Assembly (NCBI GenBank): GCA_029098065.1
Contig: JAQXNP010000188.1
Span: forward strand, 1-10,715
DNA from: Clostridiales bacterium
GTDB taxonomy: Bacteria > Bacillota > Clostridia > Oscillospirales > Oscillospiraceae
Direction of reading: 5' to 3'
DNA length: 10,715 nucleotides
Positions 6,351 through 10,715 of the stretch are shown piece by piece. Both the position numbers and the translations under genes were made by a program. The notes below the pieces were generated by a model, which did no database searches, was not told the DNA's origin, and saw nothing but the letters and a program-made list of their open reading frames with translations. Position 1 is the stretch's first letter; each line of letters starts with the position of its first letter.

Positions 6351-7078
6351 ACCGGAACTATGTCCGTTCGGTCTCGCTGAGGAGACCGCTGCCGGCCGAC
6401 TCCTACCTGAACACCCTCCTGGCGGTGCGGGCGCTGTCGGGAGAGGAGGGACTGGCTTTTCCGGGCCCGGTGACGTTTTTGGTGGGGGAGAACGGAACGG
6501 GAAAATCTACGCTGCTGGAGGCCATCGCTGTGGCCTGCGGCTTCAACGCTGAGGGCGGCAGCCGGAACTTCCGCGTTTCCACCAGAGATACCCATTCCGA
6601 ACTGGGAGAGTATCTGACGGCGGTCCGGGGAGATTATCCGAAGGACGGCTTTTTTCTCCGGGCGGAGAGCTTTTACGACGCGGCCAGCTATCTGGACAGC
6701 CTGGGCCGTGGCGCTCTGGACAGCTACGGAGGTGTCTCTCTCCACGGACAGTCCCACGGAGAGAGTTTTTTAGCCCTGGTTCAGAACCGGTTCGGAGGCT
6801 GCGGCCTCTACTTGTTGGACGAGCCGGAGGCCGCCCTGTCGCCCACCCCTCAGCTGGCGCTGATGGGGGAGATTCACCGCCTGATCGGCCGGCGCTCCCA
6901 ATTCATCATTGCTACCCATTCGCCCATTCTGATGGCCTTTCCCGGGGCCTGCATCTATGAGTTGTCCGGGGAGGGGATCCAAAAAGTGGATTACCGGGAG
7001 ACCGAGCATTATTGTCTGACAAAAACGTTTCTGAACGATCCGGAACGAATGCTCCGGAACCTGTTTTCAAAGGAATAG
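6347..7078 (+). CDS. ABC-class ATPase of unknown role (COG3910-like)
   Basis: This 243-residue soluble protein is a single ABC-type ATPase domain with no membrane segment, so it is not a transporter subunit on its own. Seen motifs are Walker [11 protein letters not shown] (46-55), a signature-like S-H-G-E-S (136-140), Walker B L-Y-L-L-D-E-P-E (154-161) followed by A-A-L-S-P, and the switch histidine in A-T-H-S-P (189-193). Also present are [11 protein letters not shown] (65-75) and H-S-E-L-G-E-Y (83-89), which match predicted ABC-class ATPases of the COG3910 type, related to the RecF/SMC-like head domains. The GTG start overlaps the ruvB stop (GTGA); the SD is weak (GGAG 6332-6335), so coupling is likely. 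Co-transcription with ruvCAB suggests, but does not show, a DNA-repair role. Confidence 0.85.
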   Translation: MNRNYVRSVSLRRPLPADSYLNTLLAVRALSGEEGLAFPGPVTFLVGENGTGKSTLLEAIAVACGFNAEGGSRNFRVSTRDTHSELGEYLTAVRGDYPKDGFFLRAESFYDAASYLDSLGRGALDSYGGVSLHGQSHGESFLALVQNRFGGCGLYLLDEPEAALSPTPQLALMGEIHRLIGRRSQFIIATHSPILMAFPGACIYELSGEGIQKVDYRETEHYCLTKTFLNDPERMLRNLFSKE

Positions 7079-7103
7079 AACAAAACGAAAGGATATCATC
7101 GTT

Positions 7104-8456
7104 ATGGGAAAACTCTTTGGGACTGACGGCATTCGCGGTGTTGTCAATGAGAATCTGAATGCGGAGCTGGCTTTCGAGGTGGGGTGTGCCGCCGCCCAGG
7201 TGCTGGCTCAGGACAGCGGCAAGAAAAAGCCTCTGTTCACCATCGGGAAGGATACCCGGATTTCCTCTGACCTGCTGGAGGGGGCGCTCATCGCCGGTCT
7301 GTGCTCCGCCGGAGCCGATGTGCTCCACCTGGGCGTCATCCCCACTCCCGCGGTGGCTTACCTCACCATCGCCAACAAGGCGGACGCCGGCATCGTCATC
7401 TCGGCTTCCCACAATCCCTTTGAGCACAATGGAATCAAGATCTTCAACAACCAGGGCTTCAAGCTCTCTGACGCGCTGGAGAATGAGATTGAAGATATTG
7501 TTCTCTTCAATAAAAAATCCCCGCTCTGTACGGGGGCGGATATCGGACAGGTGACCTACGTGGATGAGCAGGAGTCGGAGGACTATATCGATCACCTGGT
7601 CGGTACGGTGGACACCGATCTGGCCGGGATGCGGATTCTGGTGGACTGCGCCAACGGCGCGGCTTCTGCCACCGCCGGCCGACTCTTCGATCGGTTCCCC
7701 AAGCTGCACACTGATATCATCAACGCCGATCCCAATGGGATCAACATCAATGATCAGTGCGGTTCTACCCACATCGAACATCTGGCCGCCATGGTGAAAG
7801 CGGGCCGCTATGACATGGGCATCGCCTTTGACGGGGATGCTGACCGCTGCCTTGCGGTGGATGATCAGGGCGAGCTGCTGGACGGTGACCAGGTGCTGGC
7901 CATCTGCGGGTCGGATCTGATGAGCAGAGGGGAGCTGGCGGGGAACACCATCGTGGCCACCGTCATGAGCAACCTGGGCCTGCGGCTCTATGCCAGGGAG
8001 CATGGACTCAGCCTGGGCATCACCGATGTAGGCGACCGAAATGTGCTGGAAGAGATGGAGCGGGGCGGCTTTGTGCTGGGCGGAGAGCAGTCGGGCCATA
8101 CCATTTTCCGCCGTTATGCCACGACCGGCGACGGAGAGCTGACCGCGCTTCAGCTTCTGTCCGTGGTCCACAGGTCCGGGAAGAAGGCCTCTGAACTGGC
8201 GGAGGTCTGCCCCCGCTATCCCCAGGTGCTGGTCAATGTGCCCGTGGAGAGCAAGGAGAAAAAGGCTGCCGTGATGTCTGACACCGGCCTCCGGGAAGCG
8301 GTGGCTCAGACGGAGCGGGAGTTGGGAGAAACCGGGCGTGTTTTGGTGCGTCCCTCTGGTACCGAAGCTCTGATTCGTGTCATGGTGGAGGCCAAAGAGG
8401 AGAATGTCGCGGCTGCTCAGGCGGGAAAATTGGCAAATATCATAAAAAACCTCTAA
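7104..8456 (+). CDS. glmM: Phosphoglucosamine mutase
   Basis: GlmM interconverts glucosamine-6-phosphate and glucosamine-1-phosphate, feeding UDP-GlcNAc and peptidoglycan synthesis. The 450 residues match the family and all four domains are complete: N-terminal F-G-T-D-G-I-R-G (5-12); the phosphoserine loop I-S-A-S-H-N-P (99-105) with catalytic S102; the Mg site D-G-D-A-D-R (243-248); the sugar-binding loop G-G-E-Q-S-G-H (326-332); and the C-terminal phosphate loop R-P-S-G-T-E (416-421). The A-S-H-N-P-F-x-x-N-G-I-K form and the overall length point to GlmM, not phosphoglucomutase/ManB. ATG 7104 has GAAAGG at 7087-7092. It lies 25 nt after the ATPase gene with no terminator between them, so it is probably the last gene of the ruvC transcription unit. 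No glmS or cdaA is adjacent. Confidence 0.97.
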   Translation: MGKLFGTDGIRGVVNENLNAELAFEVGCAAAQVLAQDSGKKKPLFTIGKDTRISSDLLEGALIAGLCSAGADVLHLGVIPTPAVAYLTIANKADAGIVISASHNPFEHNGIKIFNNQGFKLSDALENEIEDIVLFNKKSPLCTGADIGQVTYVDEQESEDYIDHLVGTVDTDLAGMRILVDCANGAASATAGRLFDRFPKLHTDIINADPNGININDQCGSTHIEHLAAMVKAGRYDMGIAFDGDADRCLAVDDQGELLDGDQVLAICGSDLMSRGELAGNTIVATVMSNLGLRLYAREHGLSLGITDVGDRNVLEEMERGGFVLGGEQSGHTIFRRYATTGDGELTALQLLSVVHRSGKKASELAEVCPRYPQVLVNVPVESKEKKAAVMSDTGLREAVAQTERELGETGRVLVRPSGTEALIRVMVEAKEENVAAAQAGKLANIIKNL

Positions 8457-8495
8457 AAAATTAGACGGATTAGAAATAAAATGCATAAAACCTTC

Positions 8496-8525
8496 TTGAC
8501 AAAATATAGGTTCTTTGCGTATAAT
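8496..8525 (+). promoter_or_regulatory. Consensus sigma-A promoter for the sigma-factor gene
   Basis: TTGACA (8496-8501) and TATAAT (8520-8525) both match consensus exactly, with an 18-bp spacer, in an A/T-rich gap after glmM. Transcription should begin near 8532, almost on the ribosome site AAGGAG (8530-8535), so the leader is very short. If the start point is confirmed there, part of the SD may be missing from this transcript and some translation would depend on read-through mRNA. Confidence 0.85.
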
Positions 8526-8542
8526 AACGAAGGAGATTTGTG

Positions 8543-9178
8543 ATGGAGCCTTTTTCCATCCTCCAGGAACAATCGGATGAGTCGCTGTGTGCCCTTGCGG
8601 CATCAGGTGACCGTGTTGCGGAGGAGTGTCTCGTTACACGGTATAATCGCTTGGTGCGCGCGTGTGCCAGACCCTATTTTTTGGCTGGGGGAGACAGCGA
8701 GGATTTGATCCAGGAGGGAATGATCGGACTGCTCTCCGCAATCCGGGGATTTGAATCCGGAATGGAGACCAGTTTCCGCACCTATGCAGAGGTCTGTATC
8801 CGAAACAGGCTCCGTTCCGCCATGAAAGCTGCGGCACGAGACAAACACATTCCACTTAATACTTCTGTCTCCCTCGGAAACCCTCTGTTTGACGGGAACC
8901 CCGAATCCTATGCCTATGGCACCAATCACCAGCGCGCGGGCGAAAACCCTGAGGATCTGGTCATTGGCTGGGAAGAGCGTCAGCGCCGGATGAGAATCTT
9001 GCAGGATAAGCTCTCCGGCTTTGAGCGGCAGGTCCTGGATCTGTACCTGGATGGCTTTTCCTATGCTAAGATCGCCCAACGGGTTGGAAAGTCCACAAAA
9101 TCGGTGGACAACGCCGTCCAGCGTGTGCGGCGCAAGGTCGCGCCATTCTTTTCTTCCGGCGATTTCAGCGTGAGCTGA
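8543..9178 (+). CDS. sigH: RNA polymerase sigma factor, SigH (Spo0H)-like
   Basis: This is a sigma-70-family factor lacking region 1, with 211 residues. Region 2 spans about 25-100: Y-N-R-L-V-R-A-C-A-R-P-Y-F-L (34-47), then D-S-E-D-L-I-Q-E-G-M-I-G-L (51-63), the core-binding helix, and F-R-T-Y-A-E-V-C-I-R-N-R (78-89). Next come K-H-I-P-L-N (101-106) and region 4 (about 157-200) with L-D-L-Y-L-D-G-F-S-Y-A-K-I-A-Q (165-179) as the helix-turn-helix. The K-H-I-P-L-N and Y-L-D-G-x-S-Y patterns are those of SigH/Spo0H, which directs transition-phase and early sporulation genes in endospore formers. GTG 8540 is possible, but ATG 8543 has better spacing (7 nt) from AAGGAG at 8530-8535. The gene is not in the secE-nusG neighbourhood usual for Bacillus sigH, so orthology is likely but not proven. 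Confidence 0.85.
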   Translation: MEPFSILQEQSDESLCALAASGDRVAEECLVTRYNRLVRACARPYFLAGGDSEDLIQEGMIGLLSAIRGFESGMETSFRTYAEVCIRNRLRSAMKAAARDKHIPLNTSVSLGNPLFDGNPESYAYGTNHQRAGENPEDLVIGWEERQRRMRILQDKLSGFERQVLDLYLDGFSYAKIAQRVGKSTKSVDNAVQRVRRKVAPFFSSGDFSVS

Positions 9179-9255
9179 GCGCAATATCACACTGACCCAG
9201 CACAAATCGGAATGTATCCGGGCCTGGGCAAATGAGTCAAAGAGAGGGTATAATC

Positions 9256-9534
9256 ATGTACGAAGACAAGACACTTGTGTGCAAGGAATGCGGTCGGGAG
9301 TTCGTGTTCTCTGCCGGCGAGCAGGAATTCTATGCTGAGCGGGGCTTCCAGAATGAGCCTCAGCGCTGCAAGGCCTGCCGTGACGCTCGCAAGGCCGCTG
9401 CCCGTGGCCCCCGTGAGTATTTTACCGCTGTCTGTGCCCGTTGCGGCGGTGAGGCCAAGGTGCCTTTTGAGCCCAAGTCCGACCGTCCCGTGTATTGCAG
9501 CGAGTGCTTCGCCAAGATCCGCGGCGAGCAGTAA
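9256..9534 (+). CDS. Small double zinc-ribbon protein (zf-trcl-like)
   Basis: The 92-residue product has four CxxC knuckles: C9/C12, C38/C41, C60/C63 and C81/C84, enough for two zinc sites. The first half has C-K-E-C-G-x-E-F-V-F-S-A-G-E-Q-E-F-Y (9-26) and F-Q-N-E-P-x-R-C-K-A-C-R-D (31-43), the pattern of the probable zinc-ribbon domain zf-trcl. The second half repeats the layout more loosely, ending D-R-P-V-Y-C-S-E-C-F. The function of this family is unknown; nucleic-acid or protein binding is only an inference. The frame is open to ATG 9232, but ATG 9256 has GAGAGGG (9242-9248) at 7 nt and gives the conserved M-Y-E-D-K start. It follows sigH by 77 nt with no terminator or clear promoter between, so the two are probably co-transcribed. 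Confidence 0.85.
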   Translation: MYEDKTLVCKECGREFVFSAGEQEFYAERGFQNEPQRCKACRDARKAAARGPREYFTAVCARCGGEAKVPFEPKSDRPVYCSECFAKIRGEQ

Positions 9535-9546
9535 ATTCCACCAATC

Positions 9547-9579
9547 AAAGGGGAGACGCGAAAGCGCCTCCCCTTTTTT
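9547..9579 (+). terminator. Intrinsic terminator after the zinc-ribbon gene
   Basis: GGGGAG (9550-9555) pairs with CTCCCC (9568-9573). After an A/C mismatch, CGC pairs with GCG across a GAAA tetraloop (9560-9563). Six T follow (9574-9579), three of which can pair with AAA at 9547-9549. It begins 13 nt after the stop and ends the sigH unit. Confidence 0.95.
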
Positions 9580-9677
9580 GCACAGAGATTGTCCTGCCGA
9601 AATGCAAAAAACGGAATCAGTTTTTTGATTTTTCCTTGTTGGAATCACTGAAATTAAGTCCTGAGAAGGGAAATTCA
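9580..9677 (+). other. A/T-rich intergenic stretch upstream of the purE leader promoter
   Basis: No gene is visible. AAAAAAC (9606-9612) can pair with GTTTTTT (9620-9626), and TTTTT follows after GA, but the stem is nearly all A-T and would be weak. The 7-mer GGAATCA occurs twice (9613-9619 and 9641-9647, 28 bp apart) and could mark a binding site, though two 7-mers are thin evidence. Confidence 0.4.
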
Positions 9678-9706
9678 TTGCAATCGCAGGAAAAAGCCGA
9701 TATAGT
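9678..9706 (+). promoter_or_regulatory. Promoter of the purE leader
   Basis: TTGCAA (9678-9683) and TATAGT (9701-9706) are separated by 17 bp, a good sigma-A-type match (four of six and five of six consensus bases). The start point is expected near 9713. It is the only convincing promoter I see between the zinc-ribbon terminator and purE, so it probably serves both the leader RNA and the pur operon. Confidence 0.65.
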
Positions 9707-9731
9707 AAAGATAAAGAACCGATAAAACCTG

Positions 9732-9809
9732 CGGGAGGGAAGGAACATGACCGGGTGTCAATTCTGGTGCGGCAGTGTGGCTGTCACCGGTGTACCTTTT
9801 CGTCTCCTG
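9732..9809 (+). ncRNA. Candidate structured leader RNA upstream of purE
   Basis: The leader can fold into one long interrupted hairpin: 9732-9738 with 9803-9809 (7 pairs, two G-U), AAGG 9740-9743 with CCTT 9795-9798, and ACCG/GTG (9750-9753, 9755-9757) with CAC/CGGT (9785-9787, 9788-9791; G9754 bulged). CTG 9729-9731 could add to CAG 9816-9818. This fold hides the SD of the small ORF at 9747. I could not match it by eye to purine, ZTP, PRPP/ykkC, T-box or 6S consensus elements. It may be a new regulatory leader or a chance fold. Confidence 0.35.
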
Positions 9810-9830
9810 GGGGATCAGTCTGCCCATTAG
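9747..9830 (+). CDS. Possible leader peptide ORF (27 codons) upstream of purE
   Basis: ATG 9747 follows a purine-rich SD (GGAGGGAAGG, 9734-9743) and opens a frame of 27 codons ending TAG 9828-9830, five bases before the terminator stem. The peptide starts M-T-G-C-Q-F-W-C-G-S and ends R-L-L-G-D-Q-S-A-H. It has two cysteines (C4, C8) and one tryptophan (W7), and no run of one amino acid such as classical attenuation peptides show. About half of its third positions are G/C, lower than neighbouring genes, so coding is less certain than the SD suggests. I do not recognise a family. Its position between promoter and terminator fits a leader peptide. Confidence 0.4.
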   Translation: MTGCQFWCGSVAVTGVPFRLLGDQSAH

Positions 9831-9834
9831 ACCT

Positions 9835-9875
9835 AAGCGGACACAGCATTCCAATGCTGTGCCCGCTTTCTTTTT
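9835..9875 (+). terminator. Intrinsic terminator / attenuator before purE
   Basis: AAGCGG (9835-9840) pairs with CCGCTT (9863-9868). After one A/C mismatch, CACAGCAT (9842-9849) pairs perfectly with ATGCTGTG (9854-9861) around a TCCA loop. The tail is TTTCTTTTT (9867-9875). The 14 pairs make it one of the strongest hairpins in the window. The purE SD begins only 16 nt after it. A short alternative pairing is possible between GCGGG (9731-9735) and CCCGC (9862-9866), but five pairs are weak evidence for an antiterminator. Confidence 0.85.
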
Positions 9876-9904
9876 GTAGGGATTCGAAATAAGGAGGAAA
9901 CAGT

Positions 9905-10402
9905 ATGAAAAAAGTCGCCATCATCATGGGGAGCGACAGCGACTGGCCGGTTGTCAAAGCTGCTGCGGTCCAGCTCAAGGCCTGGGAGGTTCCCTTTGAG
10001 GCCCACATCCTGAGCGCCCACCGTACCCCGGAGGAAGCGGCTCGGTTTGCCTGCTCTGCCCGGGAAAAAGGCTTCGGAGTCATTATTGCCGCCGCCGGAA
10101 TGGCGGCACATCTGGCGGGGGTTCTGGCCGGGAACACCACGTTGCCTGTTATCGGCATTCCCATGAAGGGGGGAGCTGTCGACGGGCTGGATGCCCTTCT
10201 GGCCACGGTGCAGATGCCCTCCGGCGTGCCTGTGGCCACAGTGGCTCTCAATGGGGCCAAAAACGCCGCGGTGCTGGCCGCCCAGATCCTGGCGCTTTCT
10301 GACGAGGGGCTGGCGCAACGGCTGGCGGCGGAGAAGGCGGAAATGAAAAACCAGATCGCGAAAAAGGATGCCGCCCTTCAGGCGGAGCTGGCGGCACTTT
10401 AA
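9905..10402 (+). CDS. purE: N5-carboxyaminoimidazole ribonucleotide mutase (PurE)
   Basis: PurE shifts the carboxyl group of N5-CAIR to give CAIR in purine synthesis; in class II it carboxylates AIR directly. The 165 residues match the single-domain family. Motifs: M-G-S-D-S-D-W-P (8-15), S-A-H-R-T-P (37-42) with the conserved histidine H39, [10 protein letters not shown] (63-72), and P-V-I-G-I-P (81-86). The G-x-A-A-H-L pattern points to the class I type that normally works with PurK; no purK is next to it here, though it may lie elsewhere. The C-terminal tail is Lys/Ala/Gln-rich. ATG 9905 has an ideal SD (AAGGAGG 9891-9897, 7 nt). The gene is preceded by the leader and terminator and followed by purC after 67 nt. 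Confidence 0.96.
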   Translation: MKKVAIIMGSDSDWPVVKAAAVQLKAWEVPFEAHILSAHRTPEEAARFACSAREKGFGVIIAAAGMAAHLAGVLAGNTTLPVIGIPMKGGAVDGLDALLATVQMPSGVPVATVALNGAKNAAVLAAQILALSDEGLAQRLAAEKAEMKNQIAKKDAALQAELAAL

Positions 10403-10469
10403 GATATCAGTTTTTTCATCCAGGGGAAATCATTTTTCTGAATTATTTTGAAAAGGGAGATCGAGGAAC

Positions 10470-10715
10470 ATGGAAAAGATGGAACAGCTTTACGAGGGAA
10501 AAGCCAAGAAGGTTTTTGCCACAGACGATCCCAACCTGGTCATTGTAGACTACAAGGATGACGCCACTGCCGGCAACGGGGCCAAGAAGGGCACCATCCG
10601 GGGGAAGGGTGTTGTCAACAACAAGGTCACAAACAGCCTGATGCAGCTGCTGGAGAGCAAGGGAGTTCCCACTCACTTTGTCAAGCAGCTCTCCGACCGG
10701 GAGACTGTGGTGAAA
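10470..10715 (+). CDS. purC: SAICAR synthetase (PurC), 5' part only
   Basis: PurC ligates aspartate to CAIR with ATP to form SAICAR, the step after PurE. The first 82 residues are present; the family is about 235, and the rest lies beyond the window. Recognisable are [10 protein letters not shown] (7-16), the glycine-poor nucleotide-binding hairpin, then [15 protein letters not shown] (26-40) and K-G-x-V-N-N-K (46-52). ATG 10470 is preceded by AGGGAGA (10454-10460) at 9 nt and by GAGG at 10463-10466; a second ATG at 10479 is possible but would drop residues usually present. The 67-nt gap after purE has no terminator or clear promoter, so purE and purC should be co-transcribed. Confidence 0.95.
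   Translation, partial: MEKMEQLYEGKAKKVFATDDPNLVIVDYKDDATAGNGAKKGTIRGKGVVNNKVTNSLMQLLESKGVPTHFVKQLSDRETVVK

Noticed and set aside
6912..8603. Long open frame on the - strand (563 codons) opposite glmM
   Set aside because: It is antisense to a full-length glmM, has no family motif, and crosses the A/T-rich promoter region of the sigma gene.
9249..9254. TATAAT just before the zinc-ribbon start codon
   Set aside because: A start point would fall inside the gene after its ATG, there is no -35 at the right distance, and the T/A run is explained as the spacer between SD and ATG.
9606..9631. A/T-rich hairpin with T-run as a terminator
   Set aside because: The stem is nearly all A-T, and a far stronger terminator lies 27 nt upstream at 9547-9579.
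9713..9875. 6S RNA upstream of purE
   Set aside because: 6S genes lie near pur genes in some bacteria, but the part before the terminator is only about 120 nt, and I cannot form the long closing stem and central bubble expected of 6S.
9881..9890. GATTCGAAAT before purE as a PurR (PurBox) site
   Set aside because: Only a short TTCGAA palindrome is present, without the paired boxes and spacing expected for PurR.

Overview
The window is ordinary chromosomal DNA from a GC-rich, low-G+C-lineage (Firmicutes/Bacillota) anaerobe, most likely a clostridial relative of the Oscillospiraceae (Flavonifractor/Lawsonibacter-like). This is inferred from the strongly G/C-biased third codon positions, consensus Shine-Dalgarno (SD) sites, Bacillus-type -35/-10 promoters in A/T-rich gaps, a Spo0H/SigH-type sigma factor, and the gene orders hisBHA-F-I-E, ruvCAB and purE-purC. 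All supported genes are on the + strand. I see no mobile element, CRISPR array, tRNA or rRNA.

Region 1 (1-3964) is the distal half of a histidine operon: hisB (3' end only), hisH, hisA, a P-loop kinase-like gene, hisF, hisI, hisE and a GNAT acetyltransferase. The genes overlap or nearly touch, and the operon closes with an intrinsic terminator whose stem begins inside the acetyltransferase gene. HisH and HisF form imidazole-glycerol-phosphate synthase; HisE, HisI and HisA act upstream of it and HisB downstream. The P-loop gene between hisA and hisF is not a histidine enzyme.

Region 2 (3986-8456) starts at an extended -10 promoter and carries ruvC, ruvA, a possible 27-codon ORF, ruvB, an ABC-class ATPase of unknown role and glmM (phosphoglucosamine mutase, cell-wall precursor synthesis). 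No terminator is visible between them, so they probably form one transcription unit that joins Holliday-junction processing with UDP-GlcNAc supply.

Region 3 (8496-9579) has a consensus TTGACA/TATAAT promoter, a sigH-like sigma factor, a small protein with four CxxC knuckles, and a strong terminator.

Region 4 (9580-10715) is the start of a purine operon. A promoter at 9678-9706 is followed by a roughly 120-nt leader that can fold into an interrupted hairpin and also holds a 27-codon ORF with a good SD. A strong intrinsic terminator comes next, and purE starts only 29 nt after its T-tract, followed by purC (cut by the window end). No promoter is visible between terminator and purE, so purE probably depends on read-through. 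This candidate attenuator or leader RNA is the most interesting item here.
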